From Sulfurimicrobium sp. (GTDB lineage: Bacteria > Pseudomonadota > Gammaproteobacteria > Burkholderiales > Sulfuricellaceae): a DNA stretch of 64,000 bases. The DNA lies in assembly GCA_030652035.1 (NCBI GenBank), contig JAUSBJ010000017.1:47440-111439 (forward strand), written 5' to 3'. Both the position numbers and the translations under genes were made by a program. This document shows, piece by piece, positions 55,368 to 64,000 of the stretch (the first letter of the stretch is position 1; every line of letters starts with the position of its first letter). Under the pieces are notes generated by a model, which made no database searches, was not told where the DNA came from, and saw only the letters and a program-made list of their open reading frames with translations.

Positions 55368-55886
55368 ATCGCTCAGGGAAAAGAAAGCCGGATCAACGGT
55401 GAAATTACCGCACAGGAAATCCGGCTGGTTGGCGTAGAAGGTGAGCCGCTTGGCATCGTAAGTTTGTCCACTGCCATGCAGATGGCAGAAGATGCCGAGA
55501 TCGACTTGGTTGAGATTGCGCCCACGGCTCAGCCGCCGGTTTGCCGCTTGATGGATTACGGTAAATTCAAGTACAGCGAGAGCAAGAAGCAGCACGAAGC
55601 CAAGCTGAAGCAGAAGCAGATCCAAGTCAAGGAAGTAAAGTTCCGGCCAGGAACCGATGAAGGGGATTATCAGGTCAAACTGCGCAACCTGATCCGCTTC
55701 CTCGAGGATGGCGATAAAACAAAGATTACCTTGCGTTTTCGTGGGCGTGAAATCACCCATCAGGAACTGGGTATGCGACTCTTGAAGCGGGTTGAAGCCG
55801 ATCTGGCCGAATATGGCATGGTCGAGCAGTTCCCCAAGATGGAAGGCCGTCAGATGGTGATGGTGCTTTCGCCTAAGAAGAAGTAA
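55368..55886 (+). CDS. infC: Translation initiation factor IF-3 (non-AUG start)
   Basis: A 172-residue IF-3. Homology begins [12 protein letters not shown] before any ATG, so the start is the ATC at 55368; G-G-A-G at 55356-55359 is eight bases upstream and an in-frame TGA at 55350 closes the frame. The first ATG at 55464 would remove 32 conserved residues. IF-3 genes normally use rare start codons so that the factor represses its own translation. Two domains are seen, the second with R-F-R-G-R-E-I-T-H near residue 125. Confidence 0.93.
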   Translation: MAQGKESRINGEITAQEIRLVGVEGEPLGIVSLSTAMQMAEDAEIDLVEIAPTAQPPVCRLMDYGKFKYSESKKQHEAKLKQKQIQVKEVKFRPGTDEGDYQVKLRNLIRFLEDGDKTKITLRFRGREITHQELGMRLLKRVEADLAEYGMVEQFPKMEGRQMVMVLSPKKK

Positions 55887-56003
55887 TTAAGCAGTATTCA
55901 GTTATCAGCTTGTCGCTGGTGACTAGAACAAGTGGCATCCAGGCTAACAAGTGTCTCCGTCGGGGAACGCCCAGATCCATGTTATAAAAAGCAGGAGTTG
56001 TAA

Positions 56004-56201
56004 ATGCCTAAGATGAAAACCAAGAGCAGCGCCAAGAAGCGCTTCAATGCTCTGGGCGGTGGAGGTGTCAAACGCACCCACTCCCACTTGCGTCACATCC
56101 TGACCAAGAAAACCACCAAACGCAAACGCCAGTTGCGCGGCACGACCATGGTTGCAGAGAGCAACATGCGCCAAGTTCGCGCCATGATGCCGTACGCATA
56201 A
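56004..56201 (+). CDS. rpmI: Ribosomal protein bL35
   Basis: A 65-residue basic protein of the large subunit. It starts [13 protein letters not shown], the classic L35 beginning, and continues with [15 protein letters not shown] precedes the ATG. It is located between infC and rplT, in the standard order, 117 bases after infC. Confidence 0.97.
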   Translation: MPKMKTKSSAKKRFNALGGGGVKRTHSHLRHILTKKTTKRKRQLRGTTMVAESNMRQVRAMMPYA

Positions 56202-56213
56202 GGAGACCGTAAA

Positions 56214-56573
56214 ATGCCAAGAGTAAAACGTGGTGTAACGGCTCGCGCCCGTCACAAAAAAGTACTGGACATGGCCAAGGGTTACCGCGGCCGCCGCAAG
56301 AACGTCTATCGCATCGCCAAAGAAGCGGTGATGAAGGCCGGTCAATATGCCTACCGTGACCGCCGCCAGCGGAAACGTCAGTTCCGTGCGCTTTGGATTG
56401 TCCGTATCAACGCTGCAGCCCGCGAACTGGGGATGACTTACAGCGTATTCATCAACGGCCTCAAGAAGGCTGCGATCGATATGGACCGCAAAGTGCTGGC
56501 CGATCTGGCCGTGTTCGACAAACCGGCGTTTGCCAGGATTGCAGAACAAGCTAAAGCCAGCCTCAGCGCTTAA
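56214..56573 (+). CDS. rplT: Ribosomal protein bL20
   Basis: A 119-residue large-subunit protein starting [11 protein letters not shown], followed by [11 protein letters not shown] and [11 protein letters not shown], diagnostic for L20. It lies 12 bases after rpmI, so both are read from one transcript, and a strong terminator follows the stop. In other bacteria L20 represses the operon by binding its leader; no such leader was recognised here. Confidence 0.98.
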   Translation: MPRVKRGVTARARHKKVLDMAKGYRGRRKNVYRIAKEAVMKAGQYAYRDRRQRKRQFRALWIVRINAAARELGMTYSVFINGLKKAAIDMDRKVLADLAVFDKPAFARIAEQAKASLSA

Positions 56574-57668
<1,095 letters not shown>

Positions 57669-57670
57669 CC

Positions 57671-57698
57671 GTGAGGGGTGAGGGGTGAGGAGTGAGGA
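57671..57698 (+). repeat. Four 7-bp tandem repeats between pheS and pheT
   Basis: Four back-to-back copies of the unit GTGAGGR (two GTGAGGG then two GTGAGGA) start two bases after the pheS stop. They lie in the 90-base gap before pheT, purine-rich on the + strand. They might only be low-complexity DNA. Confidence 0.85.
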
Positions 57699-57758
57699 GT
57701 GGTATGGCGCAGTATTTGAGTGCGCCTCACGTCTCATGACTCGCGTCTGATGCAATAA

Positions 57759-60119
57759 ATGAAATTCTCGGAAAACTGGTTACGTACTTACGTTAATCCC
57801 TCGCTCGATAGCGATCAACTGGCCCATGCACTGACCATGGCCGGCCTCGAAGTGGAAGCGCTGGAGACCGTTGCGCCTGCGTTTGAAAAGATCGTGATAG
57901 CGGAAGTCCTGTCGCTGGAAAAACATCCCAATGCGGATCGCCTGAATGTATGCCAGGTTAATGTGGGTTCGGCTGAACCGCTGCAAATCGTGTGCGGCGC
58001 GGCCAATGTCCACGCTGGCGCGCGCGTGCCATGTGCCCTGGTCGGAGCGGAATTGCCTGGCATCTCGATCAGGCAGGCCAAGGTCCGGAGTGTGGAATCG
58101 TTCGGCATGCTGTGTTCCGCCAAGGAGTTGGGCTTGGCTGAGGAAAGCAGCGGCCTGATGCTGCTGCCAGCCGATGCGCCAGTAGGTGCGTCCATTCGCG
58201 ATTACCTTGGGCTTGACGACCATTTGTTCACGCTCAAGCTGACGCCCAATCGTAGCGATTGTCTCGGCATGCTGGGGGTGGCGCGCGAAGTGGCGGCCGT
58301 GACAGGATTGAAGCTTGAACTGGATCGGAATTTGGCACCTGTTCATGCCACTGTTACAGACAAGCCTGAAATTAAGGTATTGGAGCCAGACGCCTGCCCG
58401 CGCTATTGCGGCAGAGTGATGCGCAGCGTGAATCTTGCCGTTGCGACGCCTGACTGGATGATGCGCCGCCTGGAGCGCTCTGGCCTGCGAAGCATTAATG
58501 CCGTGGTGGATATCACCAACTACGTCATGCTTGAGTTGGGCCAGCCGCTGCATGCTTTTGATCTGGGCAAGATCAGCGGAGGCATTCAGGTGCGCTTTGC
58601 TCAAACTGGCGAACAGTTGATGCTGCTTAACCAGCAGAGTGTGAAGCTAGACCCCGACATGCTGGTGATTGCCGATGAAGTGGCCGCTCTTGCCCTGGCT
58701 GGCATCATGGGTGGAGAAGGCAGCGCGGTGACGGATAGCACGACAGATATTCTTCTCGAAAGTGCCTTTTTCAATCCCGATACAATTGCAGGAAAGGCCC
58801 GGCGTTTGGGCTTGTCAACGGACTCATCCTATCGTTTCGAGCGCGGCGTTGACTTTGCAGCAACCCGCGCCGCGCTGGAACGCGCATCAGCATTGATCCT
58901 GCAGGTTTGCGGCGGCAAAGCGGGTGAGGTGACAGAAGTGACCGGGGCGTTACCACGGCGCGAAGTTATTGTCTTGCGCGCTGAACGCGCGCGCCGTGTG
59001 CTGGGTATTGATCTCGGCGTGGCCGCCATCGCATCGATCCTGCAGCGCCTGGACTTTGTGTTCACCGAGCAGAATGGCAATTTCCTTGTAACTGTGCCCA
59101 GTTACCGTTTCGACTTGTCCATAGAGGCGGACTTGATCGAAGAACTGGCAAGATTGCACGGCTATGACCAGATCCCGGCTTTGCCGCCGAGCAGTGCATT
59201 GCGCCTGCTTCCTCAGCAGGAAACATTGCAGGGACTGGGTCAAATTCGCCAGTTGCTTATCGCCCGTGATTACCAGGAAGTGGTGACCTACAGCTTCGTA
59301 GACAAGGATTGGGAAGCCGACCTGGCCGGGAACGATCAGCCTGTCTCCTTGCAGAACCCCATTGCGAGCCAGCTTGGAGTGATGCGATCCACGTTGCTGG
59401 GTGGCCTCATGGATGTTTTACGCTTCAATCTCAACCGCAAGCATGAACGAATCAGGATATTTGAAATTGGCCGCTGTTTTACCGCGAGCGAGAACGGCTA
59501 TGCCCAACCGCAGCGCGCCGCAGCTTTGTGTTTCGGCGGCGTCAAGGCGGAGCAGTGGGGGGAAGCGTTGCGTCAGGCCGATTTCTTTGACATCAAGGCC
59601 GATCTCGAAGCCTTGTGCTATCCGTTTGAACTTGGCTTCGTTGCAGCAACACATCCCGCGCTTCATCCCGGACAATCTGCCCGGATACTGCTGAATGAAG
59701 AGCCGGTCGGCTGGATCGGTGCGTTACACCCACGCTGGCAGCAGAAATATGATTTGCCTCAGCCCGCGGTCATGTTTGAAATCGATCTGGCAGTGTTGAT
59801 GCAGCGGAAAATACCTGTATTCAGCGAAATTTCCAAGTTCCCCACGGTCAGGCGCGATCTGGCCATTGTTGTGGATGACGCGGTGAATGTGAAAAACTTG
59901 CTGGACGGTCTAAGAAAACACCTTCCGGTGACGGTGACAGATCTCAAGTTGTTTGACGTGTATCGTGGCAAAGGTATTGATTTGGGTAAAAAAAGTCTTG
60001 CATTCAAAGTGCTGATGCAAGATACTCAGAAAACTTTAACTGATGATGAAGTTGAAACGGTCATGGCTAATATCAAGGATATTCTTGCTACCCGTTTTAA
60101 TGCGACACTTCGAGCTTGA
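57759..60119 (+). CDS. pheT: Phenylalanyl-tRNA synthetase beta subunit
   Basis: The 786-residue beta subunit. Residues about 39-150 are the tRNA-binding EMAP-like domain (H-P-N-A-D-R-L-N-V-C-Q-V), followed by the B3/B4 editing domain with V-V-D-I-T-N-Y-V-M-L-E-L near 255, B5 domains, a catalytic-like core near 475-680, and the FDX-ACB domain at the end (F-P-T-V-R-R-D-L-A-I-V-V). ATG at 57759. It is the partner of pheS. Confidence 0.97.
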   Translation: MKFSENWLRTYVNPSLDSDQLAHALTMAGLEVEALETVAPAFEKIVIAEVLSLEKHPNADRLNVCQVNVGSAEPLQIVCGAANVHAGARVPCALVGAELPGISIRQAKVRSVESFGMLCSAKELGLAEESSGLMLLPADAPVGASIRDYLGLDDHLFTLKLTPNRSDCLGMLGVAREVAAVTGLKLELDRNLAPVHATVTDKPEIKVLEPDACPRYCGRVMRSVNLAVATPDWMMRRLERSGLRSINAVVDITNYVMLELGQPLHAFDLGKISGGIQVRFAQTGEQLMLLNQQSVKLDPDMLVIADEVAALALAGIMGGEGSAVTDSTTDILLESAFFNPDTIAGKARRLGLSTDSSYRFERGVDFAATRAALERASALILQVCGGKAGEVTEVTGALPRREVIVLRAERARRVLGIDLGVAAIASILQRLDFVFTEQNGNFLVTVPSYRFDLSIEADLIEELARLHGYDQIPALPPSSALRLLPQQETLQGLGQIRQLLIARDYQEVVTYSFVDKDWEADLAGNDQPVSLQNPIASQLGVMRSTLLGGLMDVLRFNLNRKHERIRIFEIGRCFTASENGYAQPQRAAALCFGGVKAEQWGEALRQADFFDIKADLEALCYPFELGFVAATHPALHPGQSARILLNEEPVGWIGALHPRWQQKYDLPQPAVMFEIDLAVLMQRKIPVFSEISKFPTVRRDLAIVVDDAVNVKNLLDGLRKHLPVTVTDLKLFDVYRGKGIDLGKKSLAFKVLMQDTQKTLTDDEVETVMANIKDILATRFNATLRA

Positions 60120-60129
60120 GGAATAATTG

Positions 60130-60438
60130 ATGACGCTCACCAAAGCCGAACTGGCAGATTTGCTTTTTGAACATGTTGGCCTGAACAAGCGTGAAGCAAA
60201 AGACATGGTCGAATCTTTTTTTGAAGAAATTCGCATGGCGCTGGAAAGTGGGGATGGCGTAAAGCTCTCTGGTTTTGGCAATTTCGAATTGCGTGACAAA
60301 CCGCAACGTCCAGGCCGCAACCCAAAAACCGGCGAAGAAATCCCGATCACCGCACGTCGTGTCGTGACATTTCATGCCAGCCAGAAACTCAAGGCACTAG
60401 TGGAAGAATCCTATGCAGGAAGCAGCGTCCAAAGCTGA
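60130..60438 (+). CDS. ihfA: Integration host factor alpha subunit
   Basis: A 102-residue HU/IHF-family DNA-bending protein. It starts [12 protein letters not shown], and has [10 protein letters not shown] and [10 protein letters not shown] for the DNA-binding arm with the conserved proline. G-A-G-G-A lies seven bases before the ATG at 60130. It ends inside the next gene (26 bases of overlap), the usual pheT-ihfA-merR arrangement. Confidence 0.97.
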   Translation: MTLTKAELADLLFEHVGLNKREAKDMVESFFEEIRMALESGDGVKLSGFGNFELRDKPQRPGRNPKTGEEIPITARRVVTFHASQKLKALVEESYAGSSVQS

Positions 60439-60802
60439 ACTGCCCCCGATCCCTGCGAAGCGCTACTTCACCATCGGTGAAGTGAGCGAGCTATGCGGTG
60501 TAAAACCGCACGTGCTTCGCTACTGGGAACAGGAGTTTACCCAGCTTAAGCCAGTGAAACGGCGCGGTAATCGACGATATTATCAGCACCATGAGGTGTT
60601 GCTGATTCGTCGTATCCGTGAGTTGCTGTATGAGCAGGGTTTCACCATTAGCGGCGCTCGCAACCGCCTTGATGAAGCTCCCGAGGTGAAAAAGGAAATC
60701 GCAGCGGCGAAAGATCGGGAATCTCAAGCGCTCTCTTCGAACTTTAATCTTGCACATATCCGCAACGAAATTAAAAGCGTTCTGGAATTGCTGCGCAACT
60801 AG
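60413..60802 (+). CDS. MerR family transcriptional regulator
   Basis: A 129-residue regulator with an N-terminal winged helix: [13 protein letters not shown], then H-V-L-R-Y-W-E, and [10 protein letters not shown]. No metal-binding cysteines are seen in the C-terminal half, so its inducer is unknown. Such a gene almost always follows ihfA in proteobacteria. The start lies inside ihfA. Confidence 0.93.
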   Translation: MQEAASKAELPPIPAKRYFTIGEVSELCGVKPHVLRYWEQEFTQLKPVKRRGNRRYYQHHEVLLIRRIRELLYEQGFTISGARNRLDEAPEVKKEIAAAKDRESQALSSNFNLAHIRNEIKSVLELLRN

Positions 60803-60822
60803 CCACCATCGTACTTTTTGGC

Positions 60823-60828
60823 TATAAT
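60823..60828 (+). promoter_or_regulatory. Candidate -10 box of tRNA-Pro
   Basis: TATAAT, ten bases before the tRNA-Pro 5' end, fits a -10 box, but no convincing -35 is found at 16-18 bases upstream. Readthrough from merR is an alternative. Confidence 0.4.
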
Positions 60829-60837
60829 TCCGGCCTT

Positions 60838-60914
<77 letters not shown>

Positions 60915-60916
60915 GT

Positions 60917-60957
60917 AAAAAAAGGACTTAGGTTGATTAAACCTAAGTCCTTTTTCT
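60917..60957 (+). terminator. Rho-independent terminator after tRNA-Pro
   Basis: A long perfect stem (60922-60934 pairing with 60940-60952) closed on a short loop, flanked by A-rich and T-rich tracts, three bases after the tRNA. It is a clear intrinsic terminator and probably works in both directions. Confidence 0.93.
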
Positions 60958-61021
60958 TTTGCAGTTCAATTTTCAGAACTGCCGCCACTTCCGTTCGACC
61001 CATACCCTGGCGCACGAAAGC

Positions 61022-61262
61022 ATCAGGCTCATCTCCTTCAACAAGCTGGCCGGGCGGGTGGCACAGCTCAACATGCGGTTGGTGCATGAGTTTTGGAGGG
61101 ATTTCCAGCAGACCGGCATTTCCGCCCAGCGCCTGGGCGACATTCTCAACGCACCGACCTAATCCGTGAGCGCCAAGAGCAGCCTGCCGCAGATTGCCGG
61201 GCGCACCACCTTCGACCAGGTCCGATTCCGCTACCAGCCCGACATGCCAGTCCTCGACAACC
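61022..61262 (+). pseudogene. Fragment of a type I secretion ABC transporter (HlyB-like)
   Basis: About 80 codons in one frame read I-S-F-N-K-L-A-G-R-V-A-Q, then H-E-F-W-R-D-F-Q-Q-T-G-I-S-A-Q-R-L-G-D-I, and after an in-frame TAA at 61160-61162 continue with L-P-Q-I-A-G-R-T-T-F-D-Q-V-R-F-R-Y. This matches the last membrane helix region and the start of the ATPase domain of HlyB-type type I secretion transporters. The 5' part, the Walker motifs and the 3' end are gone. It is a remnant, not a gene. An RTX protein gene lies 1.3 kb downstream. Confidence 0.75.
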
Positions 61263-61440
61263 AGCCGCGGAATAGCGCGCTCCGCCCCACATTTTGGTGA
61301 GTTTTAAAACCGAAAAAATGTCGCCATGAAAAATAATGCAAGCCGCCACTCCCTCTCTTGCATATGACGGGGCAGGGATTATCGGAAAATGGCCTGCGTT
61401 GGCCATAAGCCCCTTGAACCAGGCATTCGTTGTAGTGGAA

Positions 61441-61595
61441 ATGCATCACTAAAAGCGATTCGTGATGCGGAGACCAGTGGTAGCGCATTGGGCGGCGAGC
61501 GGTTCAATGACGAAATCGAAGCGACGCTTGCAAGATCGGTTCGACTCGCAACGCCGAGGCATCCAAAGAAAAAAGTGGGCGAGGGAATGTCGTGA
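61441..61595 (+). pseudogene. 3' remnant of a RAYT transposase
   Basis: About 50 codons ending at a stop match the C-terminus of the intact RAYT gene at 61745-62482: both have L-K-A-I-R, S-A-L-G or T-A-L-G, E-R-F, D-E-I-E-A, L-A-R-S-V-R-L and E-G-M-S. The DNA is visibly similar (I estimate over 80 percent by eye) over about 150 bases. The rest of the gene is missing. It suggests an older, decayed copy beside the intact one. Confidence 0.8.
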
Positions 61596-61675
61596 CAATT
61601 CTGTTGACATTGACATGATTCCAAATGAATATGCCGTAACCATAAACAGGATACCTGACTCCGGATTGATCGGGA

Positions 61676-61696
61676 AAAATGGGGACGGAGCCCGAT
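61676..61696 (+). repeat. Left copy of the 21-bp RAYT inverted repeat
   Basis: These bases are the exact reverse complement of 62524-62544. The copy lies 49 bases before the RAYT start codon. The match stops at the next base on both sides. Confidence 0.93.
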
Positions 61697-61744
61697 TGCG
61701 CCATCCCGCTATGAGCTTGCCCCAAGTTAGACGGAGGAATGAAG

Positions 61745-62482
61745 ATGCCCCGCAGAGCGCGAGTAAGACATGCAGGTGTACCGCAACACGTGATACAGCG
61801 TGGGAACAACCGAGCGGCCTGTTTTTTTGCAGATGAGGACTACCGGACCTATCTGGACAGCCTCCTGGAAGGCGCAACGCGATATGGCTGCGACATCCAC
61901 GCCTATGTGCTGATGACGAACCACGTACACCTGCTGGTCACGCCTGAAACTGCCGAAAGCCTGTCGCTCATGATGCGCTACCTTGGCAGCCGCTACGTGC
62001 AATACGTGAACCACTTCTACCGGCGCAGCGGCACGCTATGGGAGGGGCGTTACAAGTCCAGCCTGATTGATTCGGAGGGATATTTGCTGACGTGCTACCG
62101 GTACATTGAACTGAATCCGGTTCGAGCTGGAATGGTGGAGGATGCGAGCGGCTATAGATGGTCGAGCTATGGAGCGCACGCGTTAGGTCAAGCGGATGAA
62201 TTGATACGGGATCATCCCCGCTACCTCGCCCTTGGCGCAACTGACGAGACCAGGCAAGCCGCCTATCAAGCGCTGTTTCGTCATCAAGTGGATGAGGCAT
62301 TACTGAAAGCGATTCGTGAGGCGGTGAATAGTGGCACCGCATTGGGCAGCGAGCGGTTCAAGGACGAAATCGAAGCTATGCTTGCAAGGTCGGTTCGACT
62401 CGGAACGCCGGGGCGTCCGAGGAAAAAGAGGATGGACGAGGGTATGTCGAGACAGTGTGGTCTTGGTTTGAGGGGGAAATGA
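61745..62482 (+). CDS. REP-associated tyrosine transposase (RAYT)
   Basis: A 245-residue Y1-type transposase of the IS200/IS605-related RAYT group. The start M-P-R-R-A-R-V-R-H-A-G-V-P is usual for the group, and G-G-A-G-G seven bases upstream supports the ATG at 61745 over that at 61739. The HUH motif is H-V-H-L-L near residue 64, and the catalytic tyrosine candidate is in E-G-R-Y-K-S near 103. C-terminal R-P-R-K-K-R is basic. RAYTs act on REP sequences in single-stranded DNA. It appears intact. Confidence 0.92.
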   Translation: MPRRARVRHAGVPQHVIQRGNNRAACFFADEDYRTYLDSLLEGATRYGCDIHAYVLMTNHVHLLVTPETAESLSLMMRYLGSRYVQYVNHFYRRSGTLWEGRYKSSLIDSEGYLLTCYRYIELNPVRAGMVEDASGYRWSSYGAHALGQADELIRDHPRYLALGATDETRQAAYQALFRHQVDEALLKAIREAVNSGTALGSERFKDEIEAMLARSVRLGTPGRPRKKRMDEGMSRQCGLGLRGK

Positions 62483-62523
62483 TTGTGGAGATTATGAATA
62501 GAATCGTTGAACAGGAAGAGAAT

Positions 62524-62544
62524 ATCGGGCTCCGTCCCCATTTT
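62524..62544 (-). repeat. Right copy of the 21-bp RAYT inverted repeat
   Basis: Exact reverse complement of 61676-61696, lying 41 bases after the RAYT stop codon and about 57 bases before the RTX gene start. Confidence 0.93.
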
Positions 62545-62600
62545 CCTTGTTTTTTAGCCCTCACAAAGCGATTTCGGATTCTGAACAGGAGAAGATGAAT

Positions 62601-64000
62601 ATGATGTTCGAGAGAGAAAATAATGTGAAGCTGACCCCTTTGGTTGATTATCTTGTCATCTCCTTCGCCGGCACGAACCCGCTGCAAATGGGCGACTGGA
62701 CATCCGGGAACGTACCGCTGGCCTTTGGCGTTATCTCCGACCAGTTCAAGCAGGCCGTGGATTATTATCTGCAAGTATGCAAAGACAACCCGAACGCCAA
62801 CATCACCTTCACCGGCCACTCGTTGGGCGGCGGCATTGCCGCCCTGATGGGCGTATTTTTCGGCAAGCAAGCCGTCACCTTCGACCAGGCGCCGTTTGCC
62901 AGCACGGCCAGCAGTGCGCTTAACCTGCAAACCTACCTGCTCGGTAAAATCTACACCGACCCAGCCATGGCTGCCGTGCGCGATGCAGCCGTAGCCGACC
63001 TGGACACCTATCGTCAAAACCAGCAACTCAACGGCGGCATCCCAAACTCCGGTCTGGTGAGTACTTTCCGGGTAACCGGAGAGTTCACCTCGTCAGGCAT
63101 CGTCGGCACACTATTCAACCCGATAGGCCCAGCCCCAACCTGGTTGCAGATCGGGCCGACAGACATCTCGTCCTTCACCGAAAAGCATGACATGGCGCTG
63201 CTCACCGCCTTCTTGCAAAGCAACCAGACGGCAGCGGCAGGCAAGGCATTGAACGATGTAACGTTCAAACTCACCGACCTGCTGGGGATGGTTTTTGACA
63301 AGAAGCTGTTTGCAAATCCAACGGACAAGAGTGACCCCAACCTCCTCGAACGCCTGGTCAAACACGAATCCGGGGCGGGGACTGCGATCCCTGCCGACGC
63401 CATGCTCACCCGCTTCACCGCCGATCTCTGGAAAATCGCCCAGGACGGCGGCCTGACTTTAACCGATCCCATTCTCAGCCGAGCCCTCACCGCCTTTGCC
63501 ATGCAGATGTACTACGAAGACACCGCCCACGCCATAGACAAAAACAAGCAGCTCTACACCGGCGTCACCGGCGGCATCCAGTTCGACATCCAGGACGTGG
63601 CCGCCACCCCCACTGCCGCCAAAGGCTACGCTACCTTCAAACCCTTCCTCGAACAATACTACACCAGCGTCACCACCGACCTCACCGGCGCAAGCATTGT
63701 CACCGTCAACCCCGCCAAAGACCTGATCCTCGCCGCGCTGCCGGAAATGCGCGACTGGACCATCCAGGCCGGGGCGGATGCGCTGAACGCCACCGATACC
63801 CACAACCGCAACGCCTTCATGTTCGGCAGCAGCGGAGACGACACGCTCGCCGGAGGAACCGGCAGCGACCTCCTCGCCGGCAACGGCGGCGCCGACGCCC
63901 TCACCGGCGGCGCCGGCAACGACCTGCTGATCGGCGGCGTCGGCGCTGATACCCTGAACGGCGGAGCGGACTACGACACCTACCTCATCGAAGGCAACGA
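62601..64000 (+). CDS. RTX-repeat protein with lipase-like domain (partial, runs off window)
   Basis: An open frame of at least 466 codons with no stop. Near the start is [10 protein letters not shown], then G-H-S-L-G-G-G-I with the serine nucleophile near residue 73, as in lipase class 3 domains. Near the window end come nonapeptide repeats of the type G-G-x-G-x-D ([18 protein letters not shown]), which bind calcium and mark type I secretion substrates. ATG 62601 has A-G-G-A-G nine bases upstream; ATG 62595 is in frame too. The lipase domain begins almost at once, so the native N-terminus may have been removed by the nearby RAYT unit. Confidence 0.8.
   Translation, partial: MMFERENNVKLTPLVDYLVISFAGTNPLQMGDWTSGNVPLAFGVISDQFKQAVDYYLQVCKDNPNANITFTGHSLGGGIAALMGVFFGKQAVTFDQAPFASTASSALNLQTYLLGKIYTDPAMAAVRDAAVADLDTYRQNQQLNGGIPNSGLVSTFRVTGEFTSSGIVGTLFNPIGPAPTWLQIGPTDISSFTEKHDMALLTAFLQSNQTAAAGKALNDVTFKLTDLLGMVFDKKLFANPTDKSDPNLLERLVKHESGAGTAIPADAMLTRFTADLWKIAQDGGLTLTDPILSRALTAFAMQMYYEDTAHAIDKNKQLYTGVTGGIQFDIQDVAATPTAAKGYATFKPFLEQYYTSVTTDLTGASIVTVNPAKDLILAALPEMRDWTIQAGADALNATDTHNRNAFMFGSSGDDTLAGGTGSDLLAGNGGADALTGGAGNDLLIGGVGADTLNGGADYDTYLIEGN

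Larger units (their letters stand above)
61676..62544 (+). mobile_element. RAYT unit bounded by a 21-bp inverted repeat
   Basis: An intact REP-associated tyrosine transposase gene lies between two perfect 21-base inverted copies (61676-61696 and 62524-62544). The copies begin AAAATGGGGACGG on the outer side. This is the usual layout of RAYT genes with flanking REP-like sequences. No target-site duplication was identified. Confidence 0.75.

Noticed and set aside
61281..61304. Sequence CTCCGCCCCACATTTT similar to the RAYT arm
   Set aside because: It has mismatches and an extra base relative to the arm, so chance similarity cannot be excluded.

Overview
The window looks like a chromosomal segment of a betaproteobacterium, most likely of the Nitrosomonadales/Gallionellales type (a Sulfuricella-like sulfur or iron oxidiser is a guess). 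The grounds are the complete exosortase A (XrtA/EpsH) exopolysaccharide locus, the thrS-infC-rpmI-rplT-pheS-pheT-ihfA-merR-tRNA-Pro order and the moderate GC content. Species cannot be fixed from the sequence alone.

Region 1 (1-10632, + strand) is a glycan-building block: the end of a WbsX/GH99-like protein, several GT2 glycosyltransferases, one GT4 glycosyltransferase, a NodB-type deacetylase, a sulfotransferase, and a 1038-residue fusion of a GT2 domain, a membrane region and an alkaline-phosphatase-superfamily (sulfatase-like) domain. The fusion gene carries an 11-G tract inside its GT domain.

Region 2 (10646-33734, - strand) is the XrtA core locus. In transcription order it holds an outer-membrane export lipoprotein, a Wzz-like chain-length protein, a tyrosine autokinase, an outer-membrane beta-barrel, an ExeA-like ATPase, UDP-GlcNAc 2-epimerase, a polysaccharide deacetylase, a FemAB-like protein, a GT4, exosortase A fused to EpsI, a second GT4, an asparagine-synthase-like amidotransferase, two more GT4s, a PaaK-like adenylating enzyme, an O-antigen-ligase-like protein, a TPR protein, a DxD glycosyltransferase-like protein and an FkbM methyltransferase. 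Sugars would be activated, assembled, modified, polymerised or ligated and exported by this set, while XrtA would process PEP-CTERM surface proteins. No PEP-CTERM substrate, flippase or initiating phosphoglycosyltransferase is visible here.

Region 3 (34130-39420) is regulatory: a GAF protein diverges from the export gene, and an HDOD-GAF-histidine kinase is coupled to a REC-PAS-GGDEF-EAL protein, suggesting cyclic-di-GMP control. Region 4 (39578-49165) is mixed housekeeping: an MgtC/DUF4010 membrane protein, recJ with an RpfE-like neighbour, sixA, nnr, a DUF3330 protein, and a partly decayed TPR/HEAT/GT2 cluster. Region 5 (49278-60914) holds purL, tRNA-Val, the translation operon (infC starts on a non-AUG codon) and tRNA-Pro, each tRNA complete with CCA.

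Region 6 (60915-64000) lies just after tRNA-Pro and is a scar. It contains a fragment of a type I secretion ABC transporter, the tail of a dead RAYT transposase, an intact RAYT unit bounded by a perfect 21-bp inverted repeat, and the 5' part of an RTX-repeat lipase-like protein that runs off the window.
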